DNA of 64,000 nt. Origin: Phialocephala subalpina (taxonomy: Eukaryota; Ascomycota; Leotiomycetes; Helotiales; Mollisiaceae). How positions within the stretch are numbered: the first letter of the stretch is position 1; every line of letters begins with the position of its first letter. This document shows positions 32,616 through 44,126 of the stretch, one piece after another. Below the pieces are notes generated by a model that had not been told where the DNA came from, ran no database searches, and saw only the letters and a list, made by a program, of their open reading frames with translations. The stretch is from contig FJOG01000024.1 of the NCBI GenBank assembly GCA_900073065.1, positions 407,048 through 471,047 of the forward strand, written 5' to 3'. A program made the translations under genes and the position numbers.

Positions 32616-34658
32616 ATGTTGTCAAGTCTCGTTCTCCTTCCATTTGTGGCTAGCATTGCCAGTGCAATCAACCTCACAGTCGCCAGCTCCGGCGGCAATG
32701 TCACTTCACCACTCCTGTACGGACTGATGTTCGAAGACATCAATCATTCCGGAGACGGTGGTATTTACGCAGAATTGATCCAGAATCGAGCATTTCAAGG
32801 CAGCACCGAACATCCATCAACACTCGAACCATGGGCAGCAATCGGGAACGCGACACTGAGTCTGCAAAACACCTCTGTACCGCTTTCCTCCGCTCTCCCA
32901 GTCTCCATCAATGTCGCTGCCGCATCAGAGAAAACAAAAGGAACAATCGGACTCTCGAACCCAGGATGGTGGGGTATCGATATCCAGCCCCAACCTTACA
33001 CCGGCAGTTTCTTTGCTCTAGGATCATACAAAGGGAAATTCACAATCAAGCTCAAGTCTGCCCTCACCTCGCAAGTCTTCGCCAGCCTCTCCATCCCCTC
33101 CTCAACCCAGGCCGATAAATGGGTAGAACATAAATTCGTCCTCGAGCCAAAAATCGCAGCACCAAATGTCAATAATACCTTCACAATCGAATTCGAGTCC
33201 GGACAAGGAAGCGTGAATTTCAACCTCATTAGTTTGTTCCCGCCTACATACAAGGGAACACCGAATGGGAATCGGCCAGAGCTCATGGCTGCGTTGAAGG
33301 GTTTGAATCCGAGTTTCTTGAGGATGCCTGGTGGGAACAACATGTCAGCTCCCTTCTCTCCCATCAATTCAACAAATACTGACTTTTAAACAGTGAAGGA
33401 GATTCCTACCACTACCGCTGGGCATGGAACGAAACCATCGGGCCCCTCACATCCCGACCAGGTCGACCAGGAACATGGGGCTACGAAAATACGGACGGGT
33501 TGGGGCTCATTGAATATTTCAACTGGTGCACAGATCTCGAAATGGAGCCTTTGCTTGCAGTCTGGTCTGGCATGTATCTCGGCACCAAAGATGTTTTGTC
33601 AGAAGCTGCTTTGGCACCATATGTCAACGACACATTGAACGAACTAGAATTCCTCCTCGGCGATGCATCAACACCATACGGCTCTCTCCGCGCATCTTTA
33701 GGATACCCGAAACCTTTCGAATTGAAATACGTCGAAATCGGAAACGAAGACAACCTTGAAGGTGGAGCTGGCTCTTACGCTTCCTACCGTTTCTCCATGT
33801 TCTTCAACGCAATCCATGCCAAGTATCCAGATATAACAATCATCTCCTCCACCGGCGACCTCACTGCCGTAGGCGACGGCTCAGCAACAGACTACCACGT
33901 CTACACCCTCCCCGACCACTTCGTCGCCAACTTCGACCTCTGGGACAACGTCCCCCGCACCCACAAAGTCCTCCTAGGCGAGTACGCAAACGTACAGTAT
34001 AATATCAAAGACCAACCCCTCGCTGGAGTCAACTGGAGTGCGGCGAAGTTGGAGTGGCCAATTTGGGCGGGAGCTATTAGTGAGAGTATTTGGAGTATTG
34101 GGGCGGAGAGGAATGGGGATGTAATCATCGGCCAAAGCTACGCGCCTGGATTCATGAACAGGAATTCGTATGAATGGAGTGTAAGTCTTTTTCTCCCTTT
34201 GATTTTGGAGGGATGGCTGACAAGAATTGGAACAATAGCCGGATTTGATATCCTTCACAGCGGATCCGGCACAGACTGTGCTTTCTACTTCTTACTACGC
34301 TATCGAACTCCTCTCCAACGCACGCTACAACGCCACCGTGCCCATCACTTCTGATACCGGCTTCGGTCCCGCATATTGGGTTGCTGGAGTTTCTGAGCCA
34401 GGGAAATACACTTTCAAGACTGCGATATACAACGCCACCTCGACAGTCCCATTCAACATCGCCTTCGAAGGACTGAGTGCTGGCTCAAAGGGAACGCTCA
34501 CGGTATTGACTGCTCCTGATGGATTAAGTAGCAACACACTCGTGGACGGAACTGTGGTGGACGTGGTGCAAAAGAAGGTCACCGAGTTGAAGGCTAGCAG
34601 CGCAGGCTCCTTCACCTTCGAACTCGAAAACTACAGCGTAGCAGTATTGACCACATAG
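32616..34658 (+). CDS. Secreted alpha-L-arabinofuranosidase, GH51
   Basis: join(32616..33343, 33394..34180, 34239..34658), 644 residues. A signal peptide (MLSSLVLLPFVASIASA) leads into the GH51 start NLTVASSGGNVTSPLLYGLMFEDINHSGDGG. The first splice rebuilds FLRMPGGNNIEGDSYHYRW, which confirms it. The acid/base Glu is in VEIGNED near residue 360 and the nucleophile Glu in LLGEYAN near 438. The C-terminal beta-sandwich is complete. The enzyme releases terminal arabinose from arabinan and arabinoxylan outside the cell. Several N-glycosylation sequons are present. It is intact and diverges from the RdRP gene. Confidence 0.95.
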
Positions 34659-34817
34659 CCAGCATTCACTCACAAAAGCTCAGGCGATGAGACATAATGT
34701 ATATGTAATGCATGCAATGTATATACAACCCCCATCCTATCCAATCCCATTCAAAAACCCGCAAAATGCTATGCCCCACCCACCACATCCCCATCTCCTC
34801 CCCAAGCCCCCTCACCA

Positions 34818-37800
34818 CTACCAAGGCACCGCAGTCTTCAAATCAAACCCCTCCCCCGCCCCCTTCAAATCCACCCAAACCGTCAACGGATCCCCACCTA
34901 ACTGCTCCGTAACCATCCTCCTCGTACTCTTCAACGGTCCTGGAACAGTAACTGGAATACTCGCTGCACATGTATCTCCATTCGCAGAACCAAGAGTGAA
35001 GCCTGTGATGGTTTTAGCGGTGGCGTCGAGAGAGAGGGTCATGGTGTAGTTGCAGTTGTCGCGGACCATGCGTTGGGCGAATGCGGAGGCTATATCGTCG
35101 TGTTTTAGGGATATTATTGGCCAGGTTACTCTGTGAGGCTTGTTAGCATGTGGTCTTGATGTTGATCGAAGATGTGGGGGTTTTTTGATATCCCAGCCTC
35201 GGAGGTATATTCTCAGAGTGAGGAAGCACAAGTAGACTTGGGATATTAAGAGGTTCCATCCTGCCCTCCGCTCCTCCTTCCCCTCCCTCCACCGCCAAAT
35301 GACCAAAATGAAAAGAGGCACTCACACCCTAACAAACTCCGCCAACACAACCTCAACCCACATCTGAAAAAGACTCCACTTCCCCGCCTTCGCCGTCAAC
35401 CCCTGCCCCAAAGTCGTATTCGCCACATCCGCCTGCCTCAAATTCGCCTGGTGGAACATAAACGCATCATGATGCAGACTCAACAAATGCCTCACGTTAG
35501 TAGCTTGTTCCAACGCTAGCAAATCGAGAATGGTGCCAGAGCCGGTAGCGATGGCTTTCCATTCTGCGACGTCGCAGGTCGTGGTGTCGCACTTTGGGAA
35601 TGTTAGGATGGGGAAGAGTGGGAGAGGGAAGGGAACTTGCGTTGTAGTAAATGTTCGTTGCCCAACGGGGTGTGATTTGGATACCCGCGAAGTTGTCTGC
35701 GGAGACCGTTGTGATTAAAGGCCAATGCTCGTTGATCTGTTCATCATCAGTGTCTTTTCCCAAGAATTCAAACGCTTCTCCTCCTTTCCAAAATGAAAGT
35801 ACTCACGGGATTCAATAACACAGGCCTCGTATTATCCCCTACCGCATTAACCAGCCCATTATCACTCCAAGCCTTTAACGCATCCCCATTATGCAACCCC
35901 GTGATCGCAGGAGGAATCAATCCCCTCCCACTAAACCATTTCGCTCCGTTGAGACCCCATTGAGCTATCCAGGCTTGGTTCCAGGAGATTTCTTTCATGA
36001 CGTCGGAGTAGGTTGCTGCGTCTTGGGCTTCGTGGGTGAAGGTGTGGGATATGTGCATGAATGCTACCACCAAAACACATCAGCCATCCCTCCCTCAATA
36101 ACTTCCTCTTCTCACTCAAAGGTGTGGAGTTTAGAAATGGATGGGGACTCACCATCTCGATTCGCAGGCTTCGCCCACCAATTCTGCAAAGGATCGAGTT
36201 GTACGCAGGCGAGGCTGTAGCCATAAGTAGTGGCATAAGAAGGCCACAAGGAAGTCCCGCTCCCAAGGGGCTTCACGTATTCCAAAGAAGCGGCAGTGGG
36301 GTCTGGCTGAGCAGCGTAATTAATCGGTCCATTGCCACAAGTTGGTGCAACTGCTAGATCAATATCGTTTGAGCTCTGTTTGGTGGCATTCTATTAGTAA
36401 GAGATTTTCAGTTTCATCCTACCTAAAATCAAAATGTTGAGGGTGAAAACAAGGAATGGAGGGGTACCAAAGGAGGTGGTTTGGTATTGTTGGTAGACGA
36501 AACGCAAGGCAGAACACAACAATCACATACTCCGATATTCCCATTCCCGTTATGGCCGACTTCCATTGTCCAGTTGGACCCAGGGGGGAGCTTGGCGTTC
36601 ACGGATGCCATCCAGGTTATGTGGGGGGCGAGGTCAGCGGGTTCGACGCGGAAGGTGCCGCCGGAGTAGATGGGAGAGGTGAGGAACATGTCGTCGACTG
36701 TAGCAGAAGTCAGTATGCGAGCTGTGACAAGGAAGAGGAGAGGGCGAGGGAGACAAACTCTGGGTGTTGAACATTACGCGTCTGTATCCTGCATCTATCT
36801 AATGTTAGATAACGGGTGAGGGAGGAAGGTGAAAGTGAGAAGTACATAATCCCCTCGTTGCCCAATGAATCCAAGCATGTTGGAGGATGATTGATGTCGT
36901 GCTCCAATCCGTCGCAAATCCCAAGAAAAAGACCATCTTTTCAATCAGCTTTCATCTCACCACCATAGGTACCACGCACCTGCTGTCTTCCACCCCCAAA
37001 ATTATTGATTACTCCTGCGACTGTATTTGATGTGAATCCTGTAGTGGTTCCAAACAAAGCGAACGCCGTTGCCAAAGTTGAGTTCGAAATCGATGCGGGG
37101 TAATGGTAGAGACCTTTTGTACTCAGTCCTGCTCCTCTGCAGAATGTCAGTTTCGTCCCAATTCAAAGGTGAGTTATACTCACACCACTATCCCTGCCGT
37201 AGGAAACTGCGACTGGTCACTAATAGCCATCCACTGTTCCAACGTCCCATCACAACAAGACCCCAGCGCCGTCGTCCCCGTCGCCGCAGAAGGCACAACA
37301 TCTAACCTCACCATCCTCGCGCCAAACGTCCTCTGGTACGTATACAGTGTATTCCACTGCGCGCTCGTGAGAGCAGATGCATAATTTCCATTCGCATCCG
37401 CATAGCTGACTTCAGACAGAATCACAAACCCGCCATAATTCCCCACCCCAGTCGCCGTGCTCAGCGGAGGCAGCGCCACACCACCAGCAGGCACGATCAA
37501 GACCTCAAATGGAATCCCATAATCATTCAGCCCGCTCTTGGCCGAATAAGCACTCGTCGCATCTCTCGCTATCACTAGAAATGTGCTTTTCGACTGCGTT
37601 ACGCCCGCTTGTCTCTTGACATGTTTCTCCGACGCATCTTCAGGAGCAATCGTGGATGTGTTCGCAATAATTGTAATATTCGGCGACACCTTCACCGGTT
37701 TCGGTTCCCAGAACGGAGGTCTCCAATGTCTCGACTGATTATTCATAACCATCGTCTCCGTAGGACCATGAAAATGCGTCGCCGTCGCATTTCTGCCATC

Positions 37801-37875
37801 GTATCCTCCCAGGACGACAGGAGCGAGTAAAAACAAGACGCCAAAGACATGATTGCGGAAGAAAAAGAAAACCAT
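34818..37875 (-). CDS. agd3: Agd3-like secreted polysaccharide deacetylase (CE18 type)
   Basis: Ten exons, complement(34818..35130, 35326..35591, 35641..35736, 35807..36063, 36153..36375, 36531..36697, 36759..36794, 36846..36936, 36980..37136, 37184..37875), 765 residues; every junction keeps frame. A signal peptide starts at the ATG at 37875. The N-terminal domain has FLVIARDATSAYSAKSGLND and YGIPFEVLIVP; the deacetylase core has NTQIDDMFLTS (metal Asp region, near 325) and HISHTFTHE (metal His pair, near 460). This matches Agd3, which deacetylates the GalNAc polymer galactosaminogalactan, a biofilm adhesin. The usual partner genes (gtb3, uge3, sph3, ega3) are not in the window. The intron at 35592-35640 begins GCAAGT, a GC-AG intron. 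Confidence 0.9.
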
Positions 37876-38669
37876 CTTGAAGGAGGACGTCGATCGGCGA
37901 AGAGTTTTCAAGGTAAGGCTGGGCAAGGAAACTAAATGTACAACAGATGGAAATTGAGCTGTCATCCGAGGACCCCGGATTGCGGTTCTGGATAGGAGTT
38001 CCGGATTCAGTGGTCCATATTGAGGTGCATTCTTCCCTCTTTCCAGAGTACGTATACGCCTTCAATTACGACTCAGCATATAGGCTAAGACTTCAAAATA
38101 GAATTAACAATACCAGTGATCTGAAATGAACAAATTAAGGTCTGCCGTGATCCGGAAGGACGCTCCATCCGAATTTTTGAAAGAACACATGGTAACGTGT
38201 GTTCGTAAGACGTGGCGGAAACTCGTCATTATTTTTGAACATTTGAGGTGCGGAGAACGGGTTCTTGTGTCGAGTTCCGCGTTTTTGAATTTGGATAAAT
38301 GGATGATGCTGAAAAAATGAAAATATGGTGAGACGGGGACAGGCCAAGACTTCAGCCGAGTGAACCAAGCGGAGTGACACGAGGGAATGATGTGCCAAGC
38401 AAATTGGGGGTGGGTGTCATGCAAAGTGTGGAGAAAGCTTGTTCGGGATGCTCATGGGGAAGGGGCTGAGATGAAATTATCTTTATATCGTTCCCGTGAG
38501 GTTCGTACATCATACTCCATACATTGCGTCTCCCCAAAGGCTCGTTATATCGCAGTAGAACATTTCCATCCAAAGAAAATACCTCCAAAATCATAGCTGC
38601 AGGTTCCGTACTTGTGTAGGCCTCGTACATCATCGAATATCATCGCACGCGCTGTCTTCCGGGTATCCT
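37876..38669. other. Intergenic, no gene recognised
   Basis: Promoter side of the Agd3-like gene and 3' side of the small secreted protein gene. Only short overlapping frames on both strands without domains. Confidence 0.5.
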
Positions 38670-39329
38670 CTACATCGCAGCAAAAATACCACCAGCAATA
38701 GCGACCGCGCCCATGATCGGAGCAGCAGTCCTCATCGGAGCAGCCGCTCCCGTCGAGCTGATTGTACCAAGGATCTTCGACGCCGCGCTGTCGATCGCAC
38801 TGATCTCTTCTGCTACTGCCGTTTGAACTGCGTGTGGTACCGATTTTGTATCTATCAGAAAGTCAGTAAAGTTCTTCGTGAGTTTCGAAAGTATAGTGTT
38901 CCAGAGGAGCTGGGACATGGATGCATTCAGCAGCGGTCCACGTCTGCAGCCTCCGCAGACCGAGAAATTCTAGGGGATTTGAGACTTACACCACGCCTGG
39001 CTTGTAATCTCCCGATAATAGTATCCCGACTTGCTGATCGAAGACAGAACGCTCGAAGGTGCTGCAGAGTAGATGGCCTCGTTGGCAGATGTGTATGCTG
39101 GACTGTCGCGCCAAGTAGTCTCGACGCTGTGGAGGGCAGAGGCCAGGGATGTCGATTGCGCGCCGTTGATCTTCGGTGTGGAATTGGGGTAGAAGGAAGA
39201 GATCACAGAGCCCCTAGAGGTGTTAGCAAAGCACAATTCAGGAGGTTGAAACACTTACACATTCAAGGAGGAATCTGCTGAAGCAACAGCTGCGCAGAGC
39301 GCAAAGGTCGAGATGACTGAGAACTTCAT
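38670..39329 (-). CDS. Small secreted, possibly GPI-anchored protein
   Basis: Three exons, complement(38670..38851, 38990..39213, 39259..39329), 158 residues. A signal peptide (MKFSVISTFALCAAVASA) is followed by a Ser/Thr/Ala-rich domain with two WxxxxAY/WY-type segments. The second splice creates SQAWYTKSVPHAV, a pattern I associate with small fungal surface proteins. The C-terminus is small-residue-rich followed by a hydrophobic tail (IMGAVAIAGGIFAAM), as in GPI-anchor signals. The 138-base second intron is long but gives the only in-frame join. It has no cysteines after the signal peptide, so it is not a typical disulphide-rich effector. Confidence 0.75.
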
Positions 39330-40795
39330 GTTGACGGTGATACTTTCTGACTGGGATTTGACGCGTAGATTTGACTGAGAGAAGGCAAACTGAATGAAAC
39401 AGTACTCGTTGGACCTACATGATGTTATATCCTTCTTGCTGCGCCGCTTCAAACTAATTTCCAGGCATTCCGAAGGCTGGATCTTACGCTACCAACAATC
39501 CCATTTGGCGAGCAGGCATCGCGAAGGACGGGGCTGTGTTGTGCCGATCTGACTGGTGCAAAACGGTGCTGTTCCTGACGTGAAATTCGATTTAGGGCTG
39601 TGACTGCAAGCCGGGATCCGGAAGCATCTTCAGATGGTTTGGCCAATGGTGAGATCGTGATGTTTCTAGGTCGAGGCTTGGTGTACGAAGAAGGAAAAGC
39701 GAAGCAATAGAGTTGATCTTAGCCTCGGAGGAAAGGTTGCGGCTAAAATGGGGACACCAATTATGACGCAAAGCTTGAGATAAAGGTGGAGTAAAGTCTA
39801 TTTTGGGCGCTTTAGCGAGAAGCTTGATTCTTTTGAATCTCGTGACTTGGATGCCTTCTTCCACCAAAGTAGCTTCCGTAAGAGTTTCCTACACATGTTC
39901 AAGCGTGTACATCGACTCTATTTACACATGTAAACATCAAGGTTGCGGAATTACAATGCTGAAGAGTGAAAAGTTGAATTTCGAACCTCGGTCCGCTGCG
40001 ACTCAACATGAAAATGCGGGGTAATGTTAACCTTACATGGTTACTCGGTGAGCATACCTGGAATAAACTCCTCTGGGCAATGACATATTGGTTGAAGCCT
40101 GGAAATCCATTTAGAAAAGCGCTTTCTTAGTACTTTCAATGAGGAATGTAATAGGTAGAGATGAGCCAATCAAGAGAATTCTCTAAGCGAGGATTTTAAG
40201 GGGGTATAATAGGGCAGTATTATCGCCTCAAAATCTCTACCCGAAAAGTTCGAAGATTATTTGAGATATAAATTCTCTAAGTAAACTTAATATACTTATA
40301 TAAATCTCTTCCAAAATATTTTTAATATTTAATAATTTTTGAATATTTAATAATTTTTGAATATTTAATAATTTTTAAATATTTAATATTTTTCAAATAT
40401 TTAACTTTTTTCAAATATTTACTTTTTTTTAAAATATTTACTTTTTTTTAAAAAACTTTTAATAATTTTCAATTATTTACTTTTTTTTTCAAATATTTAA
40501 CTTTTTTTTAAATATTTAATAATTTTTTTCAAATATTTAATTTTTTTTCAAATATTTAACTTTTTTTAAATATTTAATTTTTTTTAATATTTGAAAAAAA
40601 AAAAATTTAAATATTTAATTCTTTTCAAATATTTAACTTTTTCAAATATTTAACTTTTTTCAAATATTTAAATTTTTTAAATATTAGATTTTTTTTAAAT
40701 ATTTGTTTTTTTTAAATATTAGATTTTTGTAGAATCCAAATAAAAATCTCACTACTTAATAGAAGAGGCCAAGATAATTGGTTAGATGTGATAGT
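39330..40795. other. Intergenic region including an AT-rich tract
   Basis: No gene recognised between 39330 and 40300; the remainder is the AT-rich simple sequence listed separately. Confidence 0.5.
40311..40735. repeat. AT-rich low-complexity tract with a repeated AAATATTTAA unit
   Basis: About 425 bases of nearly pure A/T in which short units such as CAAATATTTAACTTTTTT recur irregularly at 18-30 base spacing. Occasional C residues mark each unit. It lies at the 3' edge of the family-2 array. Confidence 0.85.
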
Positions 40796-41433
40796 TTAAA
40801 GGCTTGGGATATTAACACCAGAAATTCCTTGTGCTAATGTCACGCCTTGACTAATCGCAGACATGCTCTTGACGCCCTCATAGAATCCCTGCAAGTAGAC
40901 TTTCTCAAATTGCTGTTCCTGTCTCTCATTGTTTCGCTTCTCCCAATCCTCAAAGAGTACCCATTCCCCAGTCTCCTTGTCTTGAAGCTCAACGCGCTTG
41001 AGATCCTCGATCGTAAGGCGTGTGACGTTTCTGACGGACAAAGCGTTGAGTCGAGGGCAACGATAGGTTTTCGAAGACTGCGACAAGGTTGGAGTAGCCT
41101 CGTGGTCTCGTGGGTTCGAGTTCAGGGAAGTCGCCTCGAGCCCTATCGCCAACTGTTGTTGACGGTTGGCAGCTAGTAGGAACAATAAGATTGAAGCTTA
41201 CAGAATGCGATCCAAGTCGCCAGACAGAAGCGCCATGCTATCCAATCCAGGACCTTAACGGTGAAATCGTTCTCTTGCCAGCCAAAATCATGGATCATGG
41301 CACCGACGCCAGGCTTGACGACTCTGGAGGCTTCGCTGATGAATCCACGTATGGCTGCTTCTGGATTGAGGTGCCCGTTTAATCGAGCTCGTGTAATAGT
41401 TGCTGATGCCAATAATGATTGGTATTCCGCCAT
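40796..41433 (-). pseudogene. Family-2 member A, probably frameshifted
   Basis: First of a tandem array of related genes on the minus strand. Exon 1 (41202..41433, ATG MAEYQSLLASATITRARL) holds the family's first module ending DWIAWRFCLATWIAF. Comparison with the sister genes favours a 49-base intron (41153-41201), giving ELEPTRPRGYSNLVAVFENL, the conserved start of the second module. That frame then runs out while the natural continuation (SVRNVTRLTIEDLKRVELQD) lies in another frame. This implies a frameshift near 41060. A 29-base intron (41173-41201) would avoid the shift and give 202 residues, but it loses the conserved segment. Function unknown. Confidence 0.55.
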
Positions 41434-41924
41434 CGTGGACTCAAGCTCTAGTGGTGAAAGTCTCGTAGTCTTGAAGTCTTGAAAAATCAAAGAGGTTTTT
41501 GTAGAAGATTTACTGTAACGTGGATTTTAGCGAGCGCAAAGGTGAGTGTTTTCACTGTTTGAATGTCCTTCCTCGATGGGGTCTTTAGAAACCGATGTTA
41601 GTGCTATATTCTGTCTAGAGTCATGTTGTTGTTAATGACAAAAAGAGGCTCATGCAAGAAGGGAGCTTGTCTGACGACTGTGGGGTCGCTCTGAGCCAAA
41701 AGAAAAATCAGTGATATGGGAGGTCAAAGAGTTTCATTTTATTTCTACTCAAAGACTACATTCAAGGGGCCTCAAATTGGAAGCTAATCTGATACAGGAA
41801 GTGCAAATGTCCCAGACAAGGAGAAACAATCGATTTGCGGTGATCTCGCCTAGAGCTAGATGTGTGCCCGGCACATCGACTGTGAAGCAGAGTCTTGGCT
41901 TTGGTGAAGGATTTCATCGGCCCC

Positions 41925-43136
41925 TCAACCCGAGGAGATCTTGAGGCTGCGGTTTTCTTGTGCCTTGAGGAAGTCTTGATAATGTTGCTCACGAAGCTCG
42001 TCATCATTGCGGACCTCTTCGAGCAACTCCTCCAAAAGTTCCTCCCGAGCTTCCTCGCGCATTCTTGCCAAGAAACCTTCCGTGCTCATTGCCTCGCCAG
42101 TGACTTTGTTGCGAACAGAGATGTCGTATTCGGGCTCAGCTTGTCCTGCTTGGTGATTTTTGTTCCTCTTGACTCGGCCCTCAGCAAACAATTCCATCTC
42201 TTCTGCAAGGCGATGGTTGTAGACTTCGAAGCCAGGATGAGCTTGACCGTTGTACTGAGCCCAGAATATATCGAAGTATGGGCCGAGCCTATGAGCGCGG
42301 TGTTCTTCTGCAGCGGCCTGGCGATATGCTACCAACAGGTTGTAGGCTCCGAGTACGCGAGCAGGGGCTGGCCGCATGGACTCGGTCTTTGTGCGTGCTT
42401 GAATCCATAAGGCGAATCGATCCTCAGCAACTTGGAAATTCGTCTGAACCTTGACTTTGTATTTTCCCTCCACTGGTAAAAGCGCACCACGACCCAAATG
42501 GAATATGTATTTGTGTAAACCTCGAGGGAGTTCGACTGCGTACTGGGTTTCCCCATTCTCGTCCTCCCAAGGCCAATGATAAGGGTTTTGATTGCCGACG
42601 TGTTGTGAGATTTCGGCTTGCTGAGATTCCTGATTAGATTGCTGAACGGCTGGCTCCGCAGTCACCGAGTGGTCGTTACCATCGAAGGTTTTAGGTTGAG
42701 GTTCGATGAGACTATGGTCTTGTTGAGCAAACGTGGGGTCGAAGCGAGTAACATTGCTCAATCCTATGCGGCAGAGATCATCGATTGGTGTCAAAGATAG
42801 ACTTTCGAAAGCGGCACAAAGCATTTGGTAGTTTTCTGGCCTCGTCGGTTCCTTGTATCGATGGGGTTTGGGACCGCCTACAAGAGGATCAGTCAAGCTG
42901 AATGCCTGGTATGTTTTGAACTTACTGCAATGGTTGAAGAGTGCTTCAGCCTGGCGCCAGAAGTACCAAATTTCGCGAGTCCGAGTGAGCGGATCCCAGA
43001 CATGCCCGTTTTGGAGAAGATAGGATTCAACGCCGGAATCGATTTCTTGGACGAGCCTGTTATATAAAACTTGTCCATAGTTGTACTCATCAGCCGACCA
43101 AGGATATTTGAGCTCGAGGGAGCGCGATTCGGCCAT
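41925..43136 (-). CDS. Family-2 member B, full-length unknown protein
   Basis: Two exons, complement(41925..42877, 42926..43136), 387 residues; the 48-base intron falls after HC, at the position seen in the sister genes. Three parts: an N-terminal helical module ending WYFWRQAEALFNHC; a short RPENYQMLCAAFESLSL segment and polar linker; then a module with PYHWPWEDENGETQYAVELP and FALWIQARTKTES. A Glu/Arg-rich coiled coil (REEAREELLEELLEEV) ends the protein. This appears to be the least damaged member and the best reference. No signal peptide, membrane segment or catalytic motif recognised. Confidence 0.75.
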   Translation of the reverse strand: MAESRSLELKYPWSADEYNYGQVLYNRLVQEIDSGVESYLLQNGHVWDPLTRTREIWYFWRQAEALFNHCSKFKTYQAFSLTDPLVGGPKPHRYKEPTRPENYQMLCAAFESLSLTPIDDLCRIGLSNVTRFDPTFAQQDHSLIEPQPKTFDGNDHSVTAEPAVQQSNQESQQAEISQHVGNQNPYHWPWEDENGETQYAVELPRGLHKYIFHLGRGALLPVEGKYKVKVQTNFQVAEDRFALWIQARTKTESMRPAPARVLGAYNLLVAYRQAAAEEHRAHRLGPYFDIFWAQYNGQAHPGFEVYNHRLAEEMELFAEGRVKRNKNHQAGQAEPEYDISVRNKVTGEAMSTEGFLARMREEAREELLEELLEEVRNDDELREQHYQDFLKAQENRSLKISSG

Positions 43137-43259
43137 CTTGGAGTTTGATTTCGATATTGTTATCAAAAGGAAGTGCCTCGTAATGGAGCGAAAAGGTTTT
43201 GCCGGGTCTAGGTTGCTAGCATGATTTAGGCGAGCGTAAAGATGAGCTGATCTATCCAT

Positions 43260-44126
43260 GACTTATATTGTGACATCACAAAGGAGTCTCGAATGTTCCA
43301 TGTATCGCAGGACCTTCAAGACTCGTTCCAAAACTTGGATTGAGATTTTCATCTTTCACTTCTTATGAAAAGGCGCTGCTCAATGTATTTCCCACGTTAG
43401 TACAATCTTGAATCTTGACATGTTGCTCTGATGCGGAATATCTTAATTCGTGGTGAAAGAAGGAGACCCCTAGTTTATTCTATGAATTTATTTACGAATG
43501 ATCAGAAGCAGACGAATGATGTTGATGCTGATCAGAGACCTTGCTCGACATATCAAACAAGACTCAATCAACTTCAGGATACACAACCAACTCTAATTTA
43601 TGGCACTTCCTCGCAACTCCTGCCCATGCTGTTCTTTCTCCACACCATCTCCTCAGAATGAGTGTGTAATTGTTCAATGACTCGTGCTTTTCCCGCACAG
43701 CTTTAGCTTTCATCGCAATCTCTCTCATGGCCCTGATCTCGGCTTTGGTTGGTGGAGGCTGCTTCTTCTGCTTCTTTTGAGAGCCTTGATTGGTTTATTT
43801 GGAGAGTCGGACAAGAGACGTCTTTTTGTCTGGGTGATGTTTGGCGTCGGGTTGGTGCTGGCTTGAAGATAAAGTTGGAGTTCGGCGATTTCCATTCCGG
43901 ATTGAGCAGCCATCCCCACATCCGTAGATCTTTTCTGGGTGGTGCCGGTGCGGCAGATAAAACGGACGTAGGGCTCGTAGGACTTGTTGGACTCGCTAGG
44001 GGAGAATGGAGAAGATGATCCATAGGCTCGAGTACGGTCGAGTTTTCGTCAAGTGTGGATGTTTGCTACTTTGTGGGATTGCCACTAGCGGAGACATAAC
44101 GATGAGAAGACGACAGAGCACTGGGC
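43260..44126. other. Gap in the family-2 array
   Basis: No gene supported. A frame at 43703-44023 (minus) is Pro/Ser/Thr-rich and could be decayed C-terminal sequence of the next array gene, whose frame stops at 44127 where member B continues for about 100 residues. Confidence 0.45.

Noticed and set aside
40311..40735. Possible CRISPR-like or satellite array in the AT-rich tract
   Set aside because: Units are irregular in length and sequence and made of A/T only; simple low-complexity DNA explains it, and CRISPR arrays are not expected in a fungus.
41173..41201. 29-base intron in family-2 member A
   Set aside because: Shorter than any other intron here and it removes the conserved RPxxY segment; the 49-base alternative fits the family, at the cost of a frameshift later on.
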